Shown here: piece by piece, positions 10,392 through 19,893 of the stretch
Layout of the letters: every line of letters begins with the position of its first letter
Numbering within the stretch: position 1 is the first letter of the stretch
Source: Leptospira dzoumogneensis
GTDB taxonomy: Bacteria > Spirochaetota > Leptospiria > Leptospirales > Leptospiraceae
Direction: 5' to 3'
Assembly: GCF_004770895.1 (NCBI RefSeq)
Contig: NZ_RQHS01000018.1
Location: 496,001-560,000 of the forward strand
Length of the DNA: 64,000 bases
Made by a program: the position numbers and the translations under genes
The notes under the pieces: generated by a model
Database searches by the model: none
Seen by the model: only the letters and a program-made list of their open reading frames with translations
What the model was told of the DNA's origin: nothing

Positions 10392-11824
10392 ATCTGAACC
10401 ACCAGTTAGTACAGAAGCAGACACAAAAGCTTGTCATGACGCAGGATTTGCGTCAGTCGATAGAGCTTTTGCCTTTGTCTACTCTGGAACTCGCCGATAG
10501 GATCAGCGCAGAACTGGTGGAAAATCCGATGCTGGAAGAGGAGCCAGGCTCCGAAAGAAGTAAAAGCCCTGAACTCTATTCAGTGGACGATCTAAAAAGA
10601 AAAGAGAAAAACGACTTTCTTAAAAATTCCGACCAAGGATGGCAGGATTCATTCAGCTTAGATAAACCTCAGTATAGAGGCACCGACGCCTCCGACAGAA
10701 ATCAAAAATACATCGAATCATCTCCTAACGCACAATCCCTTTCCGACCATTTACTTTGGCAGCTCAGGATCTCTTCCTTAAAAGGAAAAGAAATGGAGAT
10801 CGCTGAAATTTTGATCTCCATGCTGGACGATAGAGGATTTATATCCCAGACCCAAGCCGAGCTTGCCGCGGAGATAGGAGTTTCCGCAAAAACGATCAAA
10901 AAAGTTTTGGAACAGATCCATCAATTGGATCCCTTAGGAATTGGTGCAGGAAGCATTCAAGAAACGTTATATATTCAGGCAAAGATCCTAAAACCGGAAG
11001 ATAAAAATCTACACGATCTAATCTTAAATTATCTAAAAGACCTGGAAAAACTGGATTATAAGGGAATTTCCAAAAAAATGGGTCTTCCGGTCGAATCCAT
11101 AGAGGCAATGGCGGCTGAGATCAAAAAATTAGAACCATTCCCCGCAACATTATACACTCCCCAAAAACCGGATTACATAGTTCCAGACGTAATTATCAGA
11201 GAAATAGAAGGTGAGTTCAGTATATTACTGAATGACGAATGGCTTCCTAAATTAAAAATTAATAAAGAATATAAGGGAATGCTCAAAAAAGGAGCCGGTG
11301 CTAAGGATTCGGATAAGGAATATATTTCCGCAAAACTGAATTCCGCAGAATGGCTGATCCGCTCCGTAAACCAAAGAAGACAAACCTTGTATAGAGTAGT
11401 CTCGGCGATCATAGAACTCCAGACCGAATTTTTCCGCAAGGGAGTTCGATTTTTAAAACCTCTCACTTTAAAAGATATAGCGGAAAGATTGGACCTTCAT
11501 GAATCCACAGTTTCTCGTATCACTTCCAATAAGTATGTGCAAACATCCTGGGGAATTCTGGAGTTAAAATGGTTCTTCTCCTCCGGATTAAAATCCAAAA
11601 GTTCCGAAGGTGGAATGGAATCCTCTAAAACCATTCATGATATTATACGTAATCTAGTAAAAGAAGAAGATCCCGAAAATCCTCTCTCCGATCAGGACAT
11701 AGTGGAAAAAATAGAAAGTAAAGGGATAGAGATTGCCAGAAGAACTGTGGCAAAGTACCGTAAAATACTGAAAATTTTACCATCCAACCAAAGAAAAAAA
11801 GTAAAATCTCTGGAAGCAAGGTAA
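10388..11824 (+). CDS. rpoN: RNA polymerase sigma-54 factor
   Basis: A 478-residue alternative sigma factor recognising -24/-12 promoters and requiring AAA+ activators. Region I is the Gln/Leu-rich N-terminus (LVQKQTQKLVMTQDLRQSIE), followed by an acidic linker, the core-binding region, and a helix-turn-helix near KDIAERLDLHESTVSRIT. The RpoN box ARRTVAKYRK is at 450-459. The start is GTG at 10388, overlapping the lptB stop. A cognate type of activator (NtrX-like, with GAFTGA) is encoded three genes downstream. Confidence 0.97.
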   Translation: MNLNHQLVQKQTQKLVMTQDLRQSIELLPLSTLELADRISAELVENPMLEEEPGSERSKSPELYSVDDLKRKEKNDFLKNSDQGWQDSFSLDKPQYRGTDASDRNQKYIESSPNAQSLSDHLLWQLRISSLKGKEMEIAEILISMLDDRGFISQTQAELAAEIGVSAKTIKKVLEQIHQLDPLGIGAGSIQETLYIQAKILKPEDKNLHDLILNYLKDLEKLDYKGISKKMGLPVESIEAMAAEIKKLEPFPATLYTPQKPDYIVPDVIIREIEGEFSILLNDEWLPKLKINKEYKGMLKKGAGAKDSDKEYISAKLNSAEWLIRSVNQRRQTLYRVVSAIIELQTEFFRKGVRFLKPLTLKDIAERLDLHESTVSRITSNKYVQTSWGILELKWFFSSGLKSKSSEGGMESSKTIHDIIRNLVKEEDPENPLSDQDIVEKIESKGIEIARRTVAKYRKILKILPSNQRKKVKSLEAR

Positions 11825-11827
11825 CTC

Positions 11828-12790
11828 ATGTCCGTTCCAGGTATCAATGTTTCTAATATTCTAAAAGATCATCCTGAGTTAGGTCTCAAACTTATAGCGG
11901 GAGAAAATGGGCTCCAAAATCGGATCCATAGTTCCGAGATCAATAGACCCGGTCTTTCACTCACCGGTTTTTATGAAAGTTTTGCGCATGACCGTATCCA
12001 AATTTTTGGAAAAGGAGAATGGGCATACATCACTTCTAAAGAAGGTGAGGATATGGAAAAACTCGCCGCAGATTTTTTCCATTTTCATTTAAATTGTATC
12101 ATATTCACTCACGGAAACGTTCCTCCTCCTATTTTTGTGGAATATTGCGACAGACTGAATATTCCTCTTTTGGGTTCGGATGTTTCTACGCATAAATTTA
12201 TCACTTTAATCTCCCAAATTTTAGACAGAAGTCTTGCGCCTAGGACGATGAGGCACGGGGTTTTGATAGAAGTATTCGGGATTGGGATACTTCTATCCGG
12301 AAAAAGCGGTGTAGGAAAAAGTGAAACGGCACTCGAACTCATAGAAAGAGGCCATCGTCTAGTCGCGGATGATATGGTGGAGATCAGAAGACTTTCCGAG
12401 AGTTATCTGATAGGGACTTGTTCCGACCTTCTTCGTCACCATATGGAGATCAGAGGATTAGGAATTCTGAATATAAAGGATATATTCGGGATCGGATCCG
12501 TAAGAGATCATAAACTCATAGAGCTCATAATTCATTTGGAAGAATGGACGGAAGAAAAAGAATTCGATCGAACCGGACTCGAAAACAGAACGGAAGAAGT
12601 TCTTGGGGTAAATATTCCTCTAATCAAACTTCCAGTTCGACCTGGTAGAAATATTCCGATCATCGTAGAGACCGCTGCAATGAACCAAAGATTGAAAAAA
12701 CTAGGAAAAAATGCAGCGGCAGAATTCAGCCAAAAATTAAATATTTATCTACAGCAAGGAAAAGTTGAAAGAAATCCACCTCAAAATTAA
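11828..12790 (+). CDS. hprK: HPr kinase/phosphorylase
   Basis: A 320-residue bifunctional enzyme that phosphorylates and dephosphorylates the regulatory serine of HPr. The N-terminal domain ends near residue 130. The P-loop GKSGVGKS is at 158-165, followed by ELIERGHRLVADD and the HprK signature region MEIRGLGILNIKDIFG. Its partner HPr begins inside the 3' end of this gene (26-bp overlap), and that HPr keeps the target serine. No PTS permease gene is in the window, so the system is more likely regulatory than for sugar uptake; this is inference. Confidence 0.96.
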   Translation: MSVPGINVSNILKDHPELGLKLIAGENGLQNRIHSSEINRPGLSLTGFYESFAHDRIQIFGKGEWAYITSKEGEDMEKLAADFFHFHLNCIIFTHGNVPPPIFVEYCDRLNIPLLGSDVSTHKFITLISQILDRSLAPRTMRHGVLIEVFGIGILLSGKSGVGKSETALELIERGHRLVADDMVEIRRLSESYLIGTCSDLLRHHMEIRGLGILNIKDIFGIGSVRDHKLIELIIHLEEWTEEKEFDRTGLENRTEEVLGVNIPLIKLPVRPGRNIPIIVETAAMNQRLKKLGKNAAAEFSQKLNIYLQQGKVERNPPQN

Positions 12791-13031
12791 CGAAAACGGC
12801 GCAGGGATGCATGCTCGTCCCGCCTCTGTCTTTGTGAATTGCGCGGCAAAATACTCCTGCGAAGTTCTAGTCTCCAAAGACGGAGTGGAAGTGAACGGTA
12901 AAAGTATCATGGGACTCATGATGTTAGCCTTAGCTCCGGGTCAGGAATTTTCCATTAAGACAGAAGGCGCCCAGGAAGAAGAAGCGGCGGATGCTTTGGC
13001 CAAATTAGTGGAAGGCGATTTTGCGATATGA
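12765..13031 (+). CDS. ptsH: Phosphocarrier protein HPr
   Basis: An 88-residue HPr. The active-site His is H16 in GMHARPAS (target of enzyme I) and the regulatory Ser is S47 in KSIMGLM (target of HprK); both key residues are intact. The start is TTG at 12765, inside hprK; the HPr fold begins directly with KEIHLKI, so no later start is possible. It overlaps the following sensor kinase gene by 4 bp. Enzyme I and EIIA are not encoded here. Confidence 0.95.
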   Translation: MKEIHLKINENGAGMHARPASVFVNCAAKYSCEVLVSKDGVEVNGKSIMGLMMLALAPGQEFSIKTEGAQEEEAADALAKLVEGDFAI

Positions 13032-14827
13032 AATGGTTCCCATTCCGGATAGAGGAGGAGAATCGATACTATCTTCGAGATCTTCTGATCTTATCCGGAG
13101 TGATCTCTCTATCAGTACTTGCAGCAGAGCTCATTCATTTTAGAAATTCTGAAAATATAGATATAGTAGATCGGATACTTATCTATGTATATTATACTGT
13201 TCCATTAGTCGTGCTATTCTTGATCGTTTCCTATTTTTATAGGAATCGCAGGAATTTAGAAACAGGAAGGCTAAAAAGTTCCATACGATACAGGCTTTCT
13301 CTTTCCTTTTTGTTCATCGCAATGCTTCCTTCTTTTCCCGTATTTTTACTCACTTCCAATGTGATAGGGAGGGTATTTGAAGGATTTTACGGTTTGGATA
13401 TCGCCCAAGCCCTGGAAGCGGGGGATCATTTTGTCCGAAAGGAATTGGATATTGAAAAAAATAATCTATTAGAAAAAGCTAAATTATTTAGGAATTTAGT
13501 CCAAAGACAAAATCCGAACCCGAACCTGCTTACAAATCGTGCAAATGAATTGGATCTGATCTCCAATCCGAACTATTATGTGGGATGGTACGAGAATAAC
13601 GTTCCCACACTTGAAAACAGATCCTTAAAATTGACAATTTCGCCGGAAGAATTTACGAACCTTGGAACGGAAGAAGGTATTTCCGAAAAACTTGCCTTAA
13701 ACCAAAATTTAGGGTTTTACTTACTTAAAATTGATTCACCTAATCCGGCTAAATTTTTGATATTAGGAAAACGTGTTTTTCAGGGAGAAGAGTCCAGAGC
13801 CTATTCTTTTATCAATACTAGAAAAAACTATATCACCGCAGATTTAGCCAAAGAAAAACTTCCTTACGAGGTCAGGCTTACTATTACATTACTGACCGTA
13901 TTCGCTTTTTTACTTTCAATCTTTTTCTCACTTGTATTCGCCCGAAAAATTTCAAGACCGATCATAGATCTTGCAAACGCCACCCAAAAAGTTTCTTTAG
14001 GAGATACGGATATCAATCTTCCACTTACGGAAGGCGGAGAGATAGGTGCATTGGTAGAATCTTTTAATCAAATGGTAAAAGATCTAAAATCCAAAAACGA
14101 AGAATTGATGCATACACAAAGGATAGCAGCTTGGAAAGAAGTGGCTCAGAGAATGGCTCATGAGATCAAAAATCCGCTGACTCCTATCCAACTTTCCGCA
14201 GAAAGGATCAGGAGAAAACTAAACTCGGAAGTTCCGGAAGAATTCCAAGAGATCGTAACGAAGGGAAGTGAAACCATAGTCGGTCAGGTAAAAATTTTAG
14301 AACATCTCGTAAATGAATTCTCCGAATTTGCAAGAATGCCTGCACCTAGGTTGATCAACCAACATCTGGAGCCGGTGGTCTTGGAAAGTGCAAAACTTTT
14401 CGAACATACACCTGGGATCCAGATAGAACTCAACTTCGCAAAAAATTTGCCTGAAATCTTTTTGGACAAAAAACTGTTTTTAGGGATCATGAATAATCTT
14501 TTCAAAAATGCAGTGGAAGCCATAGAAAAGAGAAGGCAAAGAGGCGAATCCGGATTCACTCAAGGAAAAGTCAGAATTTCTACCGTATTAGAAAAAAGGA
14601 TCATGAGACGTTCTGTGGTTTTACTTGTGGAAGATAATGGGATCGGAATTTCTTCCGAATATAAGTCCAAGGTTTTTGAACCTTATTATTCCACAAAAGA
14701 CGAGCATGTTTCCGGGATAGGACTTGCAATCGTTCAAAAAACGGTAATAGATCACAACGGTCATATTTCTGTGGACTCATCCGAATTAGGCGGATGTAAA
14801 TTTAGGATAGAACTTCCGGTAGCTTAG
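13028..14827 (+). CDS. NtrY-like membrane sensor histidine kinase
   Basis: A 599-residue sensor kinase. Seen: three N-terminal membrane segments (about 17-36, 48-69, 88-108), an extracytoplasmic sensing region to about 280, a further membrane segment near 283-305, HAMP, then the HisKA domain with phosphorylatable H378 in MAHEIKNPLTPIQLSAERI, which is the NtrY-type H-box. The C-terminal HATPase has NNLFKNAVEAI, VEDNGIGIS and SGIGLAIV. It pairs with the adjacent sigma-54-type response regulator, with no gap between the genes. The signal is unknown; linkage to HPr/HprK suggests control linked to carbon or nitrogen status. Confidence 0.93.
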   Translation: MKWFPFRIEEENRYYLRDLLILSGVISLSVLAAELIHFRNSENIDIVDRILIYVYYTVPLVVLFLIVSYFYRNRRNLETGRLKSSIRYRLSLSFLFIAMLPSFPVFLLTSNVIGRVFEGFYGLDIAQALEAGDHFVRKELDIEKNNLLEKAKLFRNLVQRQNPNPNLLTNRANELDLISNPNYYVGWYENNVPTLENRSLKLTISPEEFTNLGTEEGISEKLALNQNLGFYLLKIDSPNPAKFLILGKRVFQGEESRAYSFINTRKNYITADLAKEKLPYEVRLTITLLTVFAFLLSIFFSLVFARKISRPIIDLANATQKVSLGDTDINLPLTEGGEIGALVESFNQMVKDLKSKNEELMHTQRIAAWKEVAQRMAHEIKNPLTPIQLSAERIRRKLNSEVPEEFQEIVTKGSETIVGQVKILEHLVNEFSEFARMPAPRLINQHLEPVVLESAKLFEHTPGIQIELNFAKNLPEIFLDKKLFLGIMNNLFKNAVEAIEKRRQRGESGFTQGKVRISTVLEKRIMRRSVVLLVEDNGIGISSEYKSKVFEPYYSTKDEHVSGIGLAIVQKTVIDHNGHISVDSSELGGCKFRIELPVA

Positions 14828-16171
14828 ATGAGAATATTCATAGTAGATGACGAACCGGAAATCCGCAAATCCCTCCAGGATATTTTGGAAGATGAAAATT
14901 ACGAGGCGGAACAATTTTCTTCCGGCAAAAATTTCTTAAAACATCTGAAGATAGAAAGACCAAGTTTGGTATTACTGGATGTTTGGCTCGGAAAAGAAGA
15001 CGGACTCCTCATTCTAGACGAGATCAAAAAAATTTATCCGACTGTCCCGGTAGTAATGATCTCGGGACATGGGACAATAGAACTCGCAGTACAAGCCACC
15101 AAAAAAGGTGCATTAGACTTTCTAGAAAAACCATTATCCATCGCAAAAGTTTTAGAAGCGGTGGAAGAAGCATTGGTATATTCGGAAAAGACGGAAGCTC
15201 CGGAAATCAAACTGGAATCGGATGAAATTTTAGGGAATTCTCCCGCAATCCAAAAAGTTAAATTTTCCATAGCACAAGCAGCCGCTACAAACGCTCGAGT
15301 TTTTATTTACGGTGAGAATGGAACAGGAAAGGAACTGGTCGCTAAAACTATATTCAAAAACTCTAAAAGAAAGGACCAGCCCTTTGTAGAAGTAAACTGC
15401 GCCGCACTTCCGGAAGAATTGATAGAATCCGAACTATTCGGTTACGTAAAAGGTGCATTCACAGGCGCCACAGACACAAGGATCGGAAAATTCGAGGCTG
15501 CTAACGGAGGCACATTATTCTTGGACGAGATCTGCGATATGTCTTTATCCACTCAGGCAAAAGTACTTCGTATCCTACAAGAACAAAGATTCGAAAAATT
15601 GGGAAGTACAGAACAGGTCTCTGTGGATGTTAGGATTATAGCTGCCACAAATATCCCAGTGGAAGAAGCAATCAAAGAAGGAAAGTTCAGAGAAGATCTA
15701 TATTATAGATTGAATGTGATCCCGATCGTAATTCCTCCATTAAGGGATCGTAAATCGGATATTCCACTACTTGTAGATCACTACGTCAGACAAACAATCG
15801 CAGAAAATAATCTTACTCCTAAGATCATCGAAAAGGAAGCGGTTTCTATTTTAGAAAACCATTTCTGGCCGGGAAACATCAGAGAACTTAAGAATGTGAT
15901 CGAAAGACTTTGTATCATGACTGTAAGCGATATTATACGTGCCCAGGATGTGAAGGATTCCATGACAGGTTTCGTAAAAGCGAATGATCTGGTCGAAAAA
16001 GGGGACTTCAAAAAGGCAAAAGAAGAATTCGAAAAACAGTATATTCTAAAAACATTACAGACAAACGAAGGGAATGTTTCCAAAACTTCCAAGGCACTTG
16101 GAATAGAAAGATCCCATTTATACAGAAAAATGAAATCCTTAGGGATACAGGCGGAGGACATCCATGACTAA
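14828..16171 (+). CDS. NtrX-like sigma-54-dependent response regulator
   Basis: A 447-residue activator. Receiver domain (1-120) with acidic pocket DDE at 7-9 and phosphoacceptor D51 in LLDVWLG. AAA+ domain with P-loop GENGTGKE at 162-169, the sigma-54 contact loop GAFTGA at 209-214, and GGTLFLDEICDM. The C-terminal Fis-type helix-turn-helix is in NVSKTSKALGIERSHLYRKM. It starts on the base after the ntrY-like stop. Together with rpoN upstream this forms a full sigma-54 regulatory module; its target promoters were not identified in the window. Confidence 0.94.
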   Translation: MRIFIVDDEPEIRKSLQDILEDENYEAEQFSSGKNFLKHLKIERPSLVLLDVWLGKEDGLLILDEIKKIYPTVPVVMISGHGTIELAVQATKKGALDFLEKPLSIAKVLEAVEEALVYSEKTEAPEIKLESDEILGNSPAIQKVKFSIAQAAATNARVFIYGENGTGKELVAKTIFKNSKRKDQPFVEVNCAALPEELIESELFGYVKGAFTGATDTRIGKFEAANGGTLFLDEICDMSLSTQAKVLRILQEQRFEKLGSTEQVSVDVRIIAATNIPVEEAIKEGKFREDLYYRLNVIPIVIPPLRDRKSDIPLLVDHYVRQTIAENNLTPKIIEKEAVSILENHFWPGNIRELKNVIERLCIMTVSDIIRAQDVKDSMTGFVKANDLVEKGDFKKAKEEFEKQYILKTLQTNEGNVSKTSKALGIERSHLYRKMKSLGIQAEDIHD

Positions 16172-17009
16172 GCCTGGAATATTTCAAGAGTTGAAAGGAA
16201 TTCTTCAGGACTTCAAATTTTTAGTCCAAAACGGAGAATTCCCGATCATACGAAGACAGGGAGAAAAAGATCCCCAGGATCTGGACCTGGAATGGAAAGA
16301 CTCTTGGGCCTGGTCTTCTATCGGATCTAAAAAAGAAAAAGAAACTTCCGTCCCTGGGATCCAAATGAGGATCCCTCCTAAAAAAGAGGACCGAAACTTT
16401 TCCTGTAAACTTTGCTCCGATAGACTCAGCGCTGTACGCCATTTTATCATCAGAGGCAGAAAGAAAATATTAGTATTACATTATACTGGTGAAACCGTCC
16501 CCGGAAAAGAATCGTATGTAAAAACTTCTCCTTTGAAAATTTTCAGGACCAGCGAAGCGGAAGATGTATTCGATAGAATGATCCAAAAAGTATTCGGCTT
16601 CACTATGAAGGAGTTCTATTTCCAAGAATTTCCTGGATGTTTATTTTCCCAAGACAGATCGAATGAAGAAGATTGGAAAAGAAGGACCCAAAACTGCAAG
16701 GTCCAAGTACAAGAAACCGTCCAGGAAGAAGGTATCCAAGGAATTATACTTTTAGGCGCTGCCGCAACGCTTTATTTCGGAAAAGAGGAAGCACTCAAAC
16801 AAATGGGAAAAACTTTAGAGTTCCAACCTGGGACTCCTATGGTAGTGCTACGTTCTCCTGAAGCTATCTTGGCGGCAGAACAGAAAAGAAAATCCAGCAA
16901 GGCGGATTCTACTGAATTCCAAGAAGCCAAGAAGAAGGAAATAGAAGTCAAAGAAAGTATCCTATCTCAACTAGGGATCTTTCATCAGGAGATTAAAGAA
17001 AAAATTTGA
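16164..17009 (+). CDS. Hypothetical protein with weak resemblance to the uracil-DNA glycosylase superfamily
   Basis: A 281-residue cytoplasmic protein that I do not firmly recognise. A Cys pair (CKLCSDRLSAVRHFI) near residue 78, a later Cys before QVQETVQEEG, and IQGIILLGAAATLYFGKEEA resemble the spacing of family-4 UDG (CxxC, C, then IVALG.TA). The catalytic GEAPG-type loop is replaced by HYTGETVPGKE, so activity is doubtful. The C-terminus is charged and helical (AEQKRKSSKADSTE). It overlaps ntrX-like by 8 bp and priA by 4 bp. A degenerate UDG fold is only a suggestion. Confidence 0.45.
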   Translation: MTKPGIFQELKGILQDFKFLVQNGEFPIIRRQGEKDPQDLDLEWKDSWAWSSIGSKKEKETSVPGIQMRIPPKKEDRNFSCKLCSDRLSAVRHFIIRGRKKILVLHYTGETVPGKESYVKTSPLKIFRTSEAEDVFDRMIQKVFGFTMKEFYFQEFPGCLFSQDRSNEEDWKRRTQNCKVQVQETVQEEGIQGIILLGAAATLYFGKEEALKQMGKTLEFQPGTPMVVLRSPEAILAAEQKRKSSKADSTEFQEAKKKEIEVKESILSQLGIFHQEIKEKI

Positions 17010-18949
17010 TCCAATACGCAGAACTAGCCTTCGATCTTCCTATCTTAGAGGACACATTCACTTACGAGGTACCTCCAGGCACCCAAGTCGGAATGAGAGT
17101 AGAAGCCAAACTAAGAGGAAGAAAAGAAGAAGGGATCGTACTCTCCTTACATCATAATGAACCAAGCTATGAGGTCTTACAAGTAGATCGGGTTATAGAT
17201 AAAACTCCAGTCATCAATGAGGAACAGATCCAACTCGCGTATTGGGTAAAAGAACAATATCTCGCTTCTCTTGGGGAATGTATCCACAAGATGATTCCCT
17301 CAGGCAGAAGACATTCTAAAGTAAAACTGAACGAGAATATTACCGCCTCCGAGCCGTTTCAATTAAACGAAGAACAAGAGGCGGCATACCAAAACATCAA
17401 AGCCGATTTTGGAAAAGATTCCATCCATCTTCTATTCGGGATCACCGGAAGCGGAAAAACGGAAGTTTATCTGCACTTGATACGGGACATTCTACAAAAC
17501 TCAAACAAGGGAGTTTTACTTCTGGTTCCTGAGATAGGTTTGACCTATCATATTATACGCAAATTAGAAGCGGTGTTTCCGGGAGAGATCGCATTACTAC
17601 ATTCTGCTTTGAAAGTATCAGAAAGATTTAAAGCATATACGGACCTTCTACAAGGCAAAAAAAGGATCGCTGTTGGCACAAGATCTGCGGTATTCGCGCC
17701 CATTGCAAATTTGGGACTAGTCATCATAGATGAAGAGCATGATGGATCTTTTAAGGAACATTCTACACCAAGATACCATGCAAGACAGGTTGCATTACAA
17801 AGATGCAGGCAGAATAAAGCGGTATTAGTTTTAGGATCGGCAACTCCTTCCTTAGAAGTATATCATCTTGCAAAAACAGGAAAGATTGGATTGCAAGTCC
17901 TTACCAAAAGACCTGGAACTGCAAAACCTCCTACGGTCCGGATAGAAGAAAATAAAAAAGATACAAGACTGATAGGTTCAGAACTTACATTTGCGATCAA
18001 ACAGAGATTGGATAAAAAAGAACAAGTCATTCTTCTTTTAAATAGAAGAGGATACAGTCCTTTAATCTATTCCGAAAAAGAAAAAACATACATCCCTTGC
18101 CCGAATTGCACATCTCATTTATGTTATCATAAAAAAGGTACCGTTATCTGTCACCTCTGCGGCTTTTCCGATTCTTTCCAAAGATTGGAATCCAAGCTGG
18201 GAGAAAAACTGGTCATGATGGGAACAGGCACCCAAAAACTGGAAGAATTCCTTTTAGAAACTTTCCCAGGTGCAAAAGTGGAGCGCCTAGACCAGGATTC
18301 CATCCAAGATAAAAGTGTTCTCACTGATGTGATCGGCAGATTGGTAGACGGAGAGATAGATATTCTCACCGGAACACAGATGATCTCCAAAGGTTTAGAT
18401 GCCGCTCGAGTCACTCTTGTAGGAGTTTTAAATGCAGGGATCGGTTTAGGACTTCCTGATTTTAGAGCGGGAGAAAGAGTATTTTCCCTTTTAACACAAG
18501 TAGCGGGAAGGGCTGGTAGATCGGATCTTGCCGGAGAGGTTCTCATCGAAACAAACACTGTGGATCATCCGATCATTCGAATGGCATTGGACCAAGATTA
18601 TATTCGATTTTATGATTCTGAGGTCAAAACTAGAGAAGAACTTTTTTATCCGCCATTCTCTCGTTTAGTTCGTATCTTATCCAGATCCAAAGACGAAAGT
18701 CTTTCTCTCAAAACGATTGAAGAAGTTCATCAGGTTTTAAAAAAACATCTTCCTGAACCGAACACAGTCGTTTTAGGTCCGGCTCCTTGTCCTTTTTATA
18801 AAATAGATGCAAATTTCAGGAATCATATACTCATCAAAACGACTGTGCAGAACAAATGGAGAGAGATCCTAAAAAAAGAGATCCGGCCTCTTAAAATTTC
18901 TAAAAACGTTTACCTGGAATTGGATTTTGATCCATTGGATCTTGTCTGA
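17006..18949 (+). CDS. priA: Primosomal protein N' (replication restart helicase PriA)
   Basis: A 647-residue superfamily 2 helicase that reloads the replisome at stalled forks. An N-terminal DNA-binding region (ELAFDLPILEDTFTYEVP) is followed by Walker A GSGKT (148-152), DEEH (242-245), GSATPS, GTQMISKGLD and QVAGRAGR. The zinc region is reduced: C365/C368 and C382/C385 are present, but the first and fourth CxxC pairs found in typical PriA are replaced by IYSEKEKTYI and LESKLGE, so one of the two zinc sites appears lost. The start is TTG at 17006, overlapping the upstream stop. It overlaps fmt by one base. Confidence 0.95.
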   Translation: MIQYAELAFDLPILEDTFTYEVPPGTQVGMRVEAKLRGRKEEGIVLSLHHNEPSYEVLQVDRVIDKTPVINEEQIQLAYWVKEQYLASLGECIHKMIPSGRRHSKVKLNENITASEPFQLNEEQEAAYQNIKADFGKDSIHLLFGITGSGKTEVYLHLIRDILQNSNKGVLLLVPEIGLTYHIIRKLEAVFPGEIALLHSALKVSERFKAYTDLLQGKKRIAVGTRSAVFAPIANLGLVIIDEEHDGSFKEHSTPRYHARQVALQRCRQNKAVLVLGSATPSLEVYHLAKTGKIGLQVLTKRPGTAKPPTVRIEENKKDTRLIGSELTFAIKQRLDKKEQVILLLNRRGYSPLIYSEKEKTYIPCPNCTSHLCYHKKGTVICHLCGFSDSFQRLESKLGEKLVMMGTGTQKLEEFLLETFPGAKVERLDQDSIQDKSVLTDVIGRLVDGEIDILTGTQMISKGLDAARVTLVGVLNAGIGLGLPDFRAGERVFSLLTQVAGRAGRSDLAGEVLIETNTVDHPIIRMALDQDYIRFYDSEVKTREELFYPPFSRLVRILSRSKDESLSLKTIEEVHQVLKKHLPEPNTVVLGPAPCPFYKIDANFRNHILIKTTVQNKWREILKKEIRPLKISKNVYLELDFDPLDLV

Positions 18950-19893
18950 TGAAAATCGCATTTTTTGGGACCCCGGAACCTTCTGCCAAACTTTTGCAGG
19001 CATTATTAAAAGAGCCTGATATCCAAGTACAATTCGTGGTCACAAATCCGGATCGTCCTAAGGGAAGAAGTAAAACCCCGGTCCCAAGTCCTGTTAAAGA
19101 TATTGCACTTGCAGCAAATCTTCCTGTATTCCAATACGAATCCATAAAGAAGGAAAAAGAAACTGCGCTTGCAGATCTTTCCAAGTTCGATGCGGAACTT
19201 TATGTTGTATTTGCTTACGGTTCGATTCTACCTAAGGAAATTTTTTCTCATCCTAAATTCGGTTCTATCAATCTGCATGGTTCCATTCTTCCCGACTTAA
19301 GGGGTGCTTCTCCGGTCCAAACTTCTCTTTGGAAAGGTTATACAAAATCAGGGATCAGCATCCAATACCTGGGTGAAAAAATGGATGAGGGAGATATTAT
19401 CCGCATCCAAGAAGTGGATGTGGATTTAGAAGATGATACCGGAACCCTCATGGAAAAGATCACCCAAGCAGGGATCCAAAGCCTAATCCCACTTTTGAAA
19501 GGAGAGAGAACTTCTGCCTTCGAGGCTTCTCCTCAAGATCATTCCAAGGCAACTTATTGTACTAAAATCCTTGCAGAAGATAGGGTCCTGGATCTAAAAC
19601 TTTCCGCCATAGATATACATAATCGAATTCGTGCTTTAAGTCCGGATCTGGGCGGGTATTGCCGGTTTAGAGATAAACGAATGGTCTTATGGAAAACAAG
19701 ACCGGTAGATTTTTCTGAAGCACCCATCCAACCAGGCAAATTGAAACGAATGGACAAAAAGGCCCTTCTTTTCCAGTGTGGAGATGGCCGTTTTTTAGAG
19801 ATCCTTTCCGTTCAACCGGAAAATAAAAACAGAATGACTGTGGCAGATTTCATGAACGGTTTCCGTATTTCGGACGAGGATCGTTTCGAGTGA
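18949..19893 (+). CDS. fmt: Methionyl-tRNA formyltransferase
   Basis: A 314-residue enzyme that formylates initiator Met-tRNA using 10-formyl-THF. Seen: IAFFGTPEPSAKLLQALL at the N-terminus, VVTNPDRPKGRSK, the active-site stretch SINLHGSILPDLRGASPVQ, and LGEKMDEGDI. The C-terminal tRNA-binding domain begins near residue 205. The start overlaps priA by one base and the stop overlaps the PASTA gene by 4 bp. The priA-fmt order is common in bacteria; def is not in this window. Confidence 0.96.
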   Translation: MKIAFFGTPEPSAKLLQALLKEPDIQVQFVVTNPDRPKGRSKTPVPSPVKDIALAANLPVFQYESIKKEKETALADLSKFDAELYVVFAYGSILPKEIFSHPKFGSINLHGSILPDLRGASPVQTSLWKGYTKSGISIQYLGEKMDEGDIIRIQEVDVDLEDDTGTLMEKITQAGIQSLIPLLKGERTSAFEASPQDHSKATYCTKILAEDRVLDLKLSAIDIHNRIRALSPDLGGYCRFRDKRMVLWKTRPVDFSEAPIQPGKLKRMDKKALLFQCGDGRFLEILSVQPENKNRMTVADFMNGFRISDEDRFE

